A stretch of 9,688 nt of DNA from Thermoanaerobaculia bacterium (GCA_023700825.1 JAMPYE010000138.1:1-9688), one strand, 5' to 3'; shown: positions 1 to 6,949, numbered from the stretch's first letter. Made by a program: numbers and translations. The notes: generated from the letters alone by a model not told the origin.

Positions 1-127
1 CCTCTTCGCAGTCGCCTTTGCCCGAGGGCGGCTTGCCAAATCGAGCGAGCGTTGCGGCAATGGAAAAGAAGGGCGACCCACCGCGTCGCCCCTACGAAAC
101 GGTCACGCATCGCCTGTAGCCTGCTAG
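1..127. other. left edge, no assignable gene
   Basis: No gene is identifiable here. Two plus-strand frames are open from the window edge: one ends at TAG 117-119 and one at TAG 125-127. Either could be the last about 40 codons of a gene that starts outside the window. Third-position GC is only moderate in both, unlike the real genes of this window, and the hairpin at 71-91 lies inside both, so I favour non-coding sequence. Confidence 0.4.
64..91 (-). terminator. hairpin with T-rich tail on the minus strand (possible terminator or dispersed palindrome)
   Basis: GGGCGAC (71-77) and GTCGCCC (85-91) form a perfect 7-bp stem around a 7-nt loop. Read on the minus strand, the stem is followed directly by TTCTTTT (70-64), which fits a weak intrinsic terminator for leftward transcription. 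The nearest leftward operon ends at 1231, over 1 kb away, so it would act on read-through or on a gene outside the window. Palindromes of this GGGCGAC type also occur as dispersed intergenic repeats in GC-rich genomes, so the T-rich side may be chance. Confidence 0.4.
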
Positions 128-191
128 TCGCCTCTCGCCTCTCGCCTTTCGCCTCTCCCCTCATCGCCTTTCGCCTCTCGCCTCTCGCCTC
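128..191. repeat. heptanucleotide tandem array, unit TCGCCTC
   Basis: Nine near-identical 7-nt units run back to back: TCGCCTC, TCGCCTC, TCGCCTT, TCGCCTC, TCCCCTC, then one inserted base (A163), then TCGCCTT and three TCGCCTC. Variation is limited to a C/T change at the last position and one G-to-C change in unit 5. The array ends 19 nt before the start codon of the following gene, so it lies in its leader or promoter. An upstream ATG at 52 would translate the array into a low-complexity Ser/Pro/Leu/Ala stretch, which argues that the array is not coding. Confidence 0.85.
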
Positions 192-210
192 CGGGCGTAC
201 ACTCGTATCG

Positions 211-1242
211 ATGCACGACGACCTTCAGCGGCTCTGGTTTGCCGGGCTGCCGGTATCGGGACGGGTCGCGCTCGACGAGCGCGACAGGCTCCGGCTGCGC
301 CGGCTCGTCCGTTCGCGCCGCACTCTCGCCGGCGCCGCGTTCCTGGGCGGGCCTGCCGCAATCGCACTCCTCGGCTTCACGGTGGCGATCAGCACGCGCG
401 CGCTGCGCCGTGACCTGGGCGCATCGGCGGAGACGGCCTTTTCCGCGGCGGTGGTTGTAGGCATCCTGTTCACGCTCTTCGCCGTCCTTCCCGTCTCGAT
501 CCTCGTCGCGCGCGACGCCTGGCGGCAGTACCGCGTTGCGGTGCGCGCCCAGCGAGGCGGAGCGCTCTATCGCTGCCGCGGGCCGATCGCCGACGTGGTG
601 GTCGATCGCAGGACCTGGGAGAGGATCGTCGACAGCGGCCTGCTGCGCGGAGCCGAGCTCGAGCTCGACGTCTTCGACGACTCGGGGCTCCTCTGGCGCA
701 TCGGCGGCGTCGAGGTCGACCGCTGGATCCAGCTGCCGCGAGGGGTGACGACGTCGACGCCCGAGTATGCCGCGATCGCGTCGCGATGGACGAAACCGAT
801 CGAGACGCCGACGGGCGTGATCGACTACAACCGCCGCGGGCTCTCGGACGGCGAGCTCGCGGAGCTGCGCGGCAGCGCGCCGAGCGTCGGCGTGCTGCGC
901 GGAACGCTCATCGCCGCGGTGAACCTCCTGGCGCTCGCGAACGCGGCCGAGGTGCTTCGCGGCAACGGCGAGCCGCTGCAGACCCTGCTCGCGCTCGTGA
1001 TTGCCGTGTGGGCCGACGTCGAGCTCGCCAGCCTCGTCAACATTCGGAGAAGGATCGACGCCGACGCCCGCGAAGGCTGGGTGGCAATCGTGAAGTCGAA
1101 GGCGGACGAGCCCGAAGCGCCGCGCGAAGGCGCGGTGGTCGAGTATCTGCCTCGCACCGGCCTGGAGTGGACCGTCGACGGGCTCCCCGCCCCGTGGCGG
1201 CGCATCGCGGCACGACGGCCGGTCTCGCCCTCAGCGAGCTGA
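211..1242 (+). CDS. hypothetical protein with four predicted membrane segments
   Basis: I do not recognise the family. From ATG 211 the product is 343 residues. It has a short basic N-terminus, a hydrophobic pair at about 42-60 and 75-101, a soluble middle (about 102-225) that is rich in acidic and aromatic residues and includes the stretch VEVDRWIQLPRG, a second hydrophobic pair at about 226-247 and 255-277, and a charged tail that ends in a Pro/Arg-rich segment. An integral inner-membrane protein with a cytoplasmic or periplasmic central domain is the simplest reading. The frame is open up to ATG 52, but that extension translates the heptamer array, so 211 is preferred. No clear Shine-Dalgarno precedes 211. 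A TACACT box at 198-203 could be a -10 element giving a leaderless or nearly leaderless transcript; this is inference. The gene stands alone on its strand and its last 12 bp overlap the converging glycosyltransferase gene. Confidence 0.7.
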   Translation: MHDDLQRLWFAGLPVSGRVALDERDRLRLRRLVRSRRTLAGAAFLGGPAAIALLGFTVAISTRALRRDLGASAETAFSAAVVVGILFTLFAVLPVSILVARDAWRQYRVAVRAQRGGALYRCRGPIADVVVDRRTWERIVDSGLLRGAELELDVFDDSGLLWRIGGVEVDRWIQLPRGVTTSTPEYAAIASRWTKPIETPTGVIDYNRRGLSDGELAELRGSAPSVGVLRGTLIAAVNLLALANAAEVLRGNGEPLQTLLALVIAVWADVELASLVNIRRRIDADAREGWVAIVKSKADEPEAPREGAVVEYLPRTGLEWTVDGLPAPWRRIAARRPVSPSAS

Positions 1243-2118
1243 GGGACCGATCGTCCCAGCCACGATCCCTCGCGCGATCGTGGCCGCGCCCGCGGGATCG
1301 AGTGCGGCCGCGCATCGCGCGATCCGCGCGAAGTCTTCCCTCAGCAACGCCCCGACGCGGCCGGCTCCCGGCCACGCGCGCGCCACGATGTAGCGGTTGC
1401 GCGTCTGCAGGAAGAGCCGGCGGCCCCCGAGACGATGCGCAGTCGCGCTTCCCGTGTGTACCGCGAGGCGCTCGCCGCATAGGGCGAGAGTCCAGCCCCG
1501 CGCGCGCAACCGCGCCGAGAGCTCGACGTCCTCGTAATAGGCGAAGAGGTCCTCGCGGAGCACGGCGCCGCCCGCGGCGACATCGCGCAGCGCCTCGCGG
1601 CGATAGAGCGCCGCGGTTGCGGAAACTCCCCACGGATCTCCGGCGAGGGCAAGTTCGCTCATCGGTGAGCCATGCAATGCCTGGCGAATCGTCCCGTCGC
1701 TCACGTCGATCCCCGCGCCGTCGACGCTCCCGTCGGGAGCGACGATCACGCCCTGGGCGCCGGCGAGCCGCGGCTCCGCGTCGAACATCGGCCGCAGCGC
1801 CTCGACCCAGCGCGGATCGAGCACGACGTCGTTGTTGACGAGCCCGACGAACGGCTCGCGGCAGAGCCGGAGCGCCGCGTTCACTCCACCCGTAAAGCCG
1901 AGGTTTTCGGGCGAGCGGGCGATCTCGAGCTCGAACGGCCAGGCTCGGCCGCGCAGCCGCTCTTCGACCGGCACGCGCGACCCGTTGTCCCACACGACGA
2001 GTCGCGCGACGGGCCGGCTCTGCGCCGCGATCGACCCGAGGCAGCGGTCGAGATGCTCGTCGCCGTCGAGGTCGAGCACGACGAGCTCGACGTCACTCCG
2101 CGTCGATGCGGTCGACAA
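1231..2118 (-). CDS. family 2 glycosyltransferase (rhamnosyltransferase-like)
   Basis: A 295-residue soluble GT-A fold enzyme, expected to move a sugar from a nucleotide-sugar donor to a growing glycan at the cytoplasmic face of the membrane. The motif order is that of GT2: nucleotide-binding start ELVVLDLDGDE (11-21), WDNGS (43-47), ENLGFTGGVNAAL (71-83), the DXD-equivalent NND (95-97), the acceptor and catalytic-base segment FAYYEDVELSARLRARGW (192-209), and VHTGSAT (220-226). The ENxGF.GG plus YYEDxxL pattern resembles rhamnosyltransferases of the WbbL kind; donor specificity is inference. The start is TTG at 2118, chosen because AGGGAG lies 6 nt upstream. This start overlaps the end of the upstream GT-C gene by 26 bp, so translation is probably coupled. 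The gene is the last of the leftward block, and its stop at 1231 lies inside the converging plus-strand gene. Confidence 0.9.
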   Translation of the reverse strand: MSTASTRSDVELVVLDLDGDEHLDRCLGSIAAQSRPVARLVVWDNGSRVPVEERLRGRAWPFELEIARSPENLGFTGGVNAALRLCREPFVGLVNNDVVLDPRWVEALRPMFDAEPRLAGAQGVIVAPDGSVDGAGIDVSDGTIRQALHGSPMSELALAGDPWGVSATAALYRREALRDVAAGGAVLREDLFAYYEDVELSARLRARGWTLALCGERLAVHTGSATAHRLGGRRLFLQTRNRYIVARAWPGAGRVGALLREDFARIARCAAALDPAGAATIARGIVAGTIGPSAR

Positions 2119-4036
2119 CCGGATCTCCCTTCACGCATCGGAGAGTGTAGCGGCCAGGCGTCCTCGGGAGGTCGATCGCGACGGGGGAAAACGAGGCCCC
2201 GGTCGGCGCGAGCTCGACGCGGCGGCCGCCGATCTCGATCGTCGCCGGCGCCTGCGCGCTGTACCAGAGCGTCGAACGTCCTCCCGCGAAGAGGAACGAC
2301 GCGCTCGCGCCTTCGCCGAACGACCAGCCACCGCGGAACCGGAACCGCGCGACGGTCCACTCTTCGGGGTAGAGCGAGCCCCCGTCGTGTCGGACGTGCG
2401 CGTCCTCGAGCTCGACGCGCTCGCCCGGTCTCCGCGCGACGGCGAATCCCGTGGTCAGGACAATCGCGAGCACCGCCGCGACGAGCGCCGACGACGGGCG
2501 CCAGGCTGCGGTGCGCGAGCGCCTCGCGAGCGACCACGCGACGAGCGCCGCCAGCACGACAATCGCGACTGCGGCGGCTACGTTAGGCCGGATCGTGCTC
2601 GGTACCAGGCGCGACGCGTCTGCGCCCGATGCGCTGCTGATCCACCGCCCCCAGACGCTCTCGCCCGTCGCGATCTGGAACAGGCCCGTCGGGAAGGCGA
2701 GCCCGTGGATCGTCAGCCCCGCGGACCAGATTGCGGCGACGATCACTGCGCCGCGCGACGTGATCCGTTCGATTGCATGGGCCGCGAGCAGCGCGAAGAG
2801 TGGCAGGAAGACGACGACGTAGCGCAGCGGCGGTGACCAGCCTCCGTGCCACTCCGAGCGCGGGAAGAGAAGCAGGAGGTACGGCGCCGCGGCGATCAGG
2901 CCGAGCTTCGCACTCGCGCCGAGATCGCGCCATCGCAGCGCGGCCACGAGCCCGAGCAGCCATAGCGGCGCCTGGAAGAGCAGTCCCGCCTGCCCGTCGA
3001 CGAGCATCCCGGCGGTGCCCTGCAGGTAGTTCCGGGCCGTGAACACGTCCTCCGGGTCGAACATCCGCAGCGCGAGGATCTGCGGGTAGAGCGCGAGCAC
3101 GGCGGCCGCCGGAATCGCGAGCAACGCGAAGACGACGAGCGCCTTCTTCCTGGACTCGCGGTAGAGCAGCATCCATCCCACGACGAGAGCGACGGAAACG
3201 ATCGCAAAGCGCAGCTTCAGCAGGGCAAGAAGGACGATGGCGATCCCCGCCCGCGAGCGGCGGCCCTGCCTCGCCGCGCGCAGCGCCTCGGAGAAGAGGA
3301 GCGCGGCAGGCGCCTCCGGCCAGATCCGCGTCGCATACGCGAGGAGCGGAGGCCCGAACGCGAGCAGCGGGAAGACGACGAGAATCGTCCGCCGGGAAAC
3401 GCCCTCCTCTTCGAGCAACAGGAGCATCGACGCGACTGCGAGCGCCGCGAACAACGCGATGGTCGCCACGGCTCCATGAAGCCCGCCGGCGAGATAGCCG
3501 GGGACGAGCAGGAACGAGAGGAGAGGCTCGTGACGCGAGTATTTCTCGCCCGCCGGGCCGACCGGATCGCCGAACTGCGGCACGAGGTCGGTCCGCCGCG
3601 TTGCCGACCGTTCGAGCGAGGTGAACTGGTTCCGCAGGTCGACGTCGCCGTCCCGCACGATCGACTCCGTCACGAGCAGGTAGAACGGCTCGTCACCGTC
3701 GACCGGCGCGCGAAGCACGAACGGCACGAGCGCGACGTAAACCGCTCCGGCAACGAGCGCGCCCTTCCACGGGGCCCACGCGAGCTCTTCCGACTCGTGG
3801 TTCCCCGCGAGAAAGAGCGACAGCGCCACGAGCTTCGCAACCATGAACACGGCGAGCGCGACGTCGGGCTCGAGCGAGACCGAAAGCCGCGGAAGCAGGA
3901 GCCAGAGGGCCAGGGCGAGCGCGGAGACTCCCGCGTCGAGCATCGCGAAGCGGCGGCGCAGCTCCCCGCGCACGATCGCGAGCGGCGCAAGGCTGGTCGC
4001 GGCGGCGAAGATCGCGAGGCTCACGAGAATCGTCAT
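2093..4036 (-). CDS. GT-C type membrane glycosyltransferase (family 39-like), with C-terminal beta domain
   Basis: A 647-residue polytopic protein. GT-C enzymes use polyprenyl-phosphate sugars and act on the outer face of the cytoplasmic membrane. About 14-16 hydrophobic segments lie between residues 1 and 534. The large first loop (about 110-170) carries DGDEPFYL (113-120), the acidic motif expected of GT-C catalysis, and is followed by RHEPLL (168-173). Later blocks, GQAGLLFQAPLWLL (348-361) and WHGGWSPPLRY (396-406), match the GLL..(S/A)P and W.GGWS..PR patterns of bacterial family 39-like proteins. Residues 535-647 are soluble, beta-rich and end in a strand-rich tail; I cannot assign a family to them. 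ATG 4036 shares ATGA with the stop of the upstream gene. The frame is open further upstream to 4255, but that region is coding in the other gene's frame. The acceptor is unknown; neighbours suggest an envelope or surface glycan. Confidence 0.85.
   Translation of the reverse strand: MTILVSLAIFAAATSLAPLAIVRGELRRRFAMLDAGVSALALALWLLLPRLSVSLEPDVALAVFMVAKLVALSLFLAGNHESEELAWAPWKGALVAGAVYVALVPFVLRAPVDGDEPFYLLVTESIVRDGDVDLRNQFTSLERSATRRTDLVPQFGDPVGPAGEKYSRHEPLLSFLLVPGYLAGGLHGAVATIALFAALAVASMLLLLEEEGVSRRTILVVFPLLAFGPPLLAYATRIWPEAPAALLFSEALRAARQGRRSRAGIAIVLLALLKLRFAIVSVALVVGWMLLYRESRKKALVVFALLAIPAAAVLALYPQILALRMFDPEDVFTARNYLQGTAGMLVDGQAGLLFQAPLWLLGLVAALRWRDLGASAKLGLIAAAPYLLLLFPRSEWHGGWSPPLRYVVVFLPLFALLAAHAIERITSRGAVIVAAIWSAGLTIHGLAFPTGLFQIATGESVWGRWISSASGADASRLVPSTIRPNVAAAVAIVVLAALVAWSLARRSRTAAWRPSSALVAAVLAIVLTTGFAVARRPGERVELEDAHVRHDGGSLYPEEWTVARFRFRGGWSFGEGASASFLFAGGRSTLWYSAQAPATIEIGGRRVELAPTGASFSPVAIDLPRTPGRYTLRCVKGDPVVDRIDAE
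2125..2130 (-). promoter_or_regulatory. Shine-Dalgarno that fixes the TTG start of the GT2 gene
   Basis: Minus-strand AGGGAG ends 6 nt before TTG 2118. It lies inside the last codons of the upstream GT-C gene. No ATG or GTG at a comparable spacing exists nearby, so this site supports the unusual TTG start and implies re-initiation or coupling after the upstream gene. Confidence 0.65.
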
Positions 4037-5688
4037 CGGCGCACCACCGAAACCGACTCGAGATGCAGCCGCCCTCGATCCGGGAGCGACCGCGCCGCCG
4101 TAAGGCGGAGACGCGAGACTCCCGGCATCGAAATCTCGACCGTGCCCGATCCTCCGAAGAATGCCTGGTGGCCGTACTCCGCGACCTTCGCCCCGGTCGA
4201 CGACGGCCAGTCGTTTCGAGCCGCGAAGTAGTGCCCCGGTCGCCCAAGCCCCCAATCGGCGAGATCGCCGACGACGAGCTCGCGACGAACTACGCGCCCC
4301 GAGCGATCGATCGCTTCCAGCGTTCCGACCGGCGTCCCCGGCTCGAGCGCGGTGAGGTTGCCGCCCGAGAGCCCCACGCGCAGCTCGTTCCCTGCTGGCA
4401 CGTCCACCTCGTGCGCCTCCCCGGCCGCGAGCACGGCGCTGGTGTCGACCGGCTCGAGGCGCGGCCCTCCTCCCGCGACGAGGGCGACCGCGACCACCAG
4501 CGCGATCGACGACGCCGCGGCCGCGATCGCCGGGAAGCGCCTCGCCGGCACCGCGGCGAGCGCGACGACCGCCACCGCAACGACCTGCACGATCGGCAGC
4601 GGCAGCGGAAACCGGGACGCCACCGCGCCGGAGTAGCCCACGAGCGAGAGCATCGCGATCGAAACGACGATCGCGACGGTCGGAACGGCCGGCTTCTCGC
4701 CTGCGCCACTCCCCTGCCGGCCAACGGCCAGGAAGTCATCCGCGAGGACGATGGCCAGCGCCGCGATCATGTAAAGCGCGCCGAGCGCCGGCCTCAGCAT
4801 GATCGCAGCGGCCGCGAGGGAGACCGCCGTGATCCGCGCGGGACGCGCGAGCAGGGGAAGCCGCAGCGCGCTCTCCGGCGCCCACGCGAAAGCTGCGAGG
4901 GCCCCGGACGCCAGCGGGAGAGCGCCGAAAGGTGCCGCGGCCAGCGCGGCGTGCGCCGGCCGCCTGCGGCGGTCGATGAGAGGCTCGACAAGCTCCGACA
5001 GCAACCCCGAGGCGAGAGTCAGCGCTGCCATCGGCCACGCCCAGCGTCCCGCGAGCACGGCCGTCCCGACGACTGCCGCCACCGAGAAAGGGCTCGGCCC
5101 GCGCAGCACGGCGAGCACCGAGGCGAGCAGCAGGGGGAAGAGGGTCGCTTTCAGCGGCTCGAGGGGCGTCACGATCCCGACTGCGAGACAGGCGACGAGC
5201 GCGCCTGCGCCGATTCCCTCTCTCCCGGCAAGCGACAACGCGAGGATCAGTGTCCCGAGGATCACGACCGCCTGGGCCGGCGCGAGTTCCGCGCTCCATG
5301 GGACGAGACGCATTGCCGCCACGCAGGAGGCCAGGAGAACGAGCGCCTCGCCGAGCTGCAGCCGTCCGCCATCGCCGATGGAGCGCACGACGAAGGTCCC
5401 GGCGGTGACCGCGAGCGTGATGCCGTAGAGAAAGAACCGCAGCTGCTCGTCGACGACGCCCATGCGCCACACCAGGAGCAGCGGAATCGCGAAAGCGAGC
5501 GTCGCGTCGCCGAAGCGCCGGCCCTCGAGATACGCGATCGCCGCGATCGCCGCCGCATAAAGCGGGAGACCCGCGTCCACACCGCCCTCGTTACGCAGGC
5601 CCATGGAAAGCGCCATCACGGCCGCCACCCCGGCGACGAGCGTCGCGGCCAGGCGCGCGCGGAGGTGAGTCTCGGAAGGTGGCGTCAT
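4033..5688 (-). CDS. hypothetical polytopic membrane protein with C-terminal beta-rich domain
   Basis: I cannot name the family. From ATG 5688 the product is 551 residues, with about 12-14 hydrophobic segments over residues 11-405, many of them Ala/Val/Leu-rich and closely spaced, followed by a soluble region (about 406-551) rich in Gly, Val and Asp that looks like beta-sandwich sequence (for example HEVDVPAGNELRVGLSGG and GSGTVEISMPGVSRLRL). The plan, a membrane body plus a terminal beta domain, mirrors the next gene, yet no acidic GT-C motif is visible in the first loop. The frame extends to ATG 5763, but those 25 codons have third-position GC near 50 percent against a much higher value in the gene body, and neither start has a good Shine-Dalgarno, so I prefer 5688. 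The gene heads the leftward operon and overlaps the GT-C gene by 4 bp. A partner or accessory role in glycan assembly or export is inference from position only. Confidence 0.75.
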   Translation of the reverse strand: MTPPSETHLRARLAATLVAGVAAVMALSMGLRNEGGVDAGLPLYAAAIAAIAYLEGRRFGDATLAFAIPLLLVWRMGVVDEQLRFFLYGITLAVTAGTFVVRSIGDGGRLQLGEALVLLASCVAAMRLVPWSAELAPAQAVVILGTLILALSLAGREGIGAGALVACLAVGIVTPLEPLKATLFPLLLASVLAVLRGPSPFSVAAVVGTAVLAGRWAWPMAALTLASGLLSELVEPLIDRRRRPAHAALAAAPFGALPLASGALAAFAWAPESALRLPLLARPARITAVSLAAAAIMLRPALGALYMIAALAIVLADDFLAVGRQGSGAGEKPAVPTVAIVVSIAMLSLVGYSGAVASRFPLPLPIVQVVAVAVVALAAVPARRFPAIAAAASSIALVVAVALVAGGGPRLEPVDTSAVLAAGEAHEVDVPAGNELRVGLSGGNLTALEPGTPVGTLEAIDRSGRVVRRELVVGDLADWGLGRPGHYFAARNDWPSSTGAKVAEYGHQAFFGGSGTVEISMPGVSRLRLTAARSLPDRGRLHLESVSVVRR

Positions 5689-5958
5689 CGTCTCAGGTGA
5701 TGGGGAAGCGTCGCCGGCTTGCACTGGAGCGGGAGTCGACCGTTGGCGATCATCGATCTCCATTCAGGAGGTCACTCCGAGCGCCGGTCCCGGGAATCGA
5801 AATGGAGAATGTCGAATGAAGAATGGAGAATGAAGAAGCGACGGCGCGCTCCCGGTGCTCTCTTCTTCATTCCTCATTCGACATTCTTCATTCTTCATTT
5901 CGGATTCGGTGCAGCTGCCCGGCTTGGGCCAGGCGACGGCAAACGCCACATTCTCCTA
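5689..5958. other. spacer between dapF and the glycosyltransferase operon
   Basis: This leftward spacer holds the heptamer inverted repeat at 5794-5907 and little else. Between the repeat and dapF a minus-strand hairpin with a bulge (CTGGCCC at 5932-5926, GGGCAG at 5920-5915) has no T-run behind it. Between the repeat and the membrane gene, AGGAGG occurs on the plus strand (5765-5770) with no start codon at a useful distance. I see no convincing promoter, but the operon must either have one here or be transcribed from dapF. Confidence 0.5.
5794..5907. repeat. large inverted repeat made of heptanucleotide units (AATGNNG)
   Basis: The left arm (5801-5838) reads as five units AATGGAG, AATGTCG, AATGAAG, AATGGAG, AATGAAG plus AAG. 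The right arm (5862-5899), read on the minus strand, is AATGAAG, AATGAAG, AATGTCG, AATGAGG, AATGAAG plus AAG. Each arm therefore has five units, with the single TCG unit at position 2 in one arm and 3 in the other. Outside the units GAATCGA (5794-5800) pairs with TCGGATTC (5900-5907) with one bulged base. The arms enclose a 23-nt GC-rich loop (5839-5861). The whole could fold into a stem of about 45 bp with a few mismatches, as RNA on either strand or as a DNA cruciform. The arms are AT-rich against their surroundings. Confidence 0.9.
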
Positions 5959-6882
5959 TTACGGACGCGGGCCCCGGGCCGTCGGGTTCCGTACCCAGTC
6001 GGCGTCGAAGCCTTCGATCGTCTCCGCCGTGAGCTGCGATTTGTAGACGAGTCGCGCATCGCCCGTGAGCTTCACCTGGCTGATCGCCTGCGCTCCCTCC
6101 GCGCCCCCGAGGTCCATCTCGACCGTGTACCGGATACCGCTCCGCGTGAGCACGGTGATCGAGCGGTCGACGAGGCCGCGCAGCGCCGAGACGCACGACG
6201 ACGCGACGACGCCCGAGCCGCACGAGAGCGTCTCGGCCTCGACGCCCCGCTCGTACGTCCGCACCGAGATCTCCGATCGCGATTCGACCGAGACGAAGTT
6301 GACGTTCGCTCCCGCCGGCGCGAGCTCCTGGTGGCGCCGCAGCGTCCTGCCGAGCGGCTCGATGTCGCGAGCCCAGAGGTCGCCGACCACATACGTCACG
6401 AAGTGGGGCACGCCGACCAGGATGAAGCTTCCTTCGGCCACCATCCCGCCGGGAGTCTCCAGCGGCATTCGGGGCACGTAGTCGCGCGGCGCGCCGAGGG
6501 TCAGGGCGACCGCCGATTCCTGAATCTCGGCGCCGACGACTCCCGCGTCGGTCTCGATCGTCATGCGCCGCGGGGCGATGACGTTCAGGAACGCGAAGCG
6601 TGCCGCGCAGCGCGTCCCATTGGCGCAAAAGTCGGCCCGCGAGCCGTCGGAGTTGAAGTAGATCATCCGGATCGTCGCCCGGGCCGAGCCTTCGACGAGA
6701 ATCAGCCCGTCGCCACCGACCGAGAGCCGCCGCGTGCAGATCTTCCGCGCGAGCCCCTCGCCGTCGGTGATCGCTCGAGAGCGGTTGTCGATGACGACGA
6801 AATCGTTCCCTCCCCCTGCCATCTTTGAGAATTCGAGCGGCGGAGCCTTTGCGTCAGCAGTCTGTCGGGATCGTCGGAGCAT
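5959..6882 (-). CDS. dapF: diaminopimelate epimerase DapF
   Basis: A cytoplasmic, cofactor-independent epimerase that converts LL-diaminopimelate to meso-diaminopimelate, the last step before lysine and a building block of peptidoglycan. From ATG 6882 it has 307 residues, a little over the usual about 275. Seen in order: KMAGGGNDFVVID (20-32), the first active-site block FNSDGSRADFCANGTRC (76-92) with catalytic Cys86, GVPHFV (157-162), ANVNFV (192-197), and the second block ETLSCGSGVVAS (217-228) with catalytic Cys221. Both cysteines of the two-base mechanism are kept, but the classic CGNG is CANG and the usual ACGTG is SCGSG. The start is uncertain. ATG 6882 gives 19 residues before the KM of the fold but has no Shine-Dalgarno; GTG 6960 in the same frame has AAGGA 7 nt upstream and would add 26 low-complexity Arg/Gly/Pro-rich residues. 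It is divergent from the vWA-related gene and upstream of the glycosyltransferase block. Confidence 0.93.
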   Translation of the reverse strand: MLRRSRQTADAKAPPLEFSKMAGGGNDFVVIDNRSRAITDGEGLARKICTRRLSVGGDGLILVEGSARATIRMIYFNSDGSRADFCANGTRCAARFAFLNVIAPRRMTIETDAGVVGAEIQESAVALTLGAPRDYVPRMPLETPGGMVAEGSFILVGVPHFVTYVVGDLWARDIEPLGRTLRRHQELAPAGANVNFVSVESRSEISVRTYERGVEAETLSCGSGVVASSCVSALRGLVDRSITVLTRSGIRYTVEMDLGGAEGAQAISQVKLTGDARLVYKSQLTAETIEGFDADWVRNPTARGPRP

Positions 6883-6949
6883 GTCTGGAACGGGCTCGGG
6901 ACTGCCGTCGCGCCGCCCGGAGGCGGGCGCGCCCGAGGCGCCGCGCCGA

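Noticed and set aside
8..17. 10-mer GCAGTCGCCT shared with 9624-9633
   Set aside because: A single shared 10-mer in nearly 10 kb of GC-rich sequence can be chance, and the flanks do not match.
52..210. Upstream ATG at 52 as start of the first gene
   Set aside because: The extension would translate the heptamer array into low-complexity residues; the protein from 211 is self-contained.
786..1838. 350-codon plus-strand frame across the convergent junction
   Set aside because: Arg/Ala/Pro-rich shadow frame that overlaps two better-supported genes.
4037..4255. Longer start for the GT-C gene
   Set aside because: The 73 extra residues overlap the end of the upstream gene in another frame, are not hydrophobic and precede a start that forms a standard ATGA junction.
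4063..5700. 545-codon plus-strand frame opposite the membrane-protein gene
   Set aside because: Highly charged Arg/Glu/Asp-rich translation, typical of the antisense of a GC-rich membrane-protein gene.
5915..5932. Hairpin after dapF as an intrinsic terminator
   Set aside because: The 6-bp stem has a bulge and no T-run follows on the minus strand.
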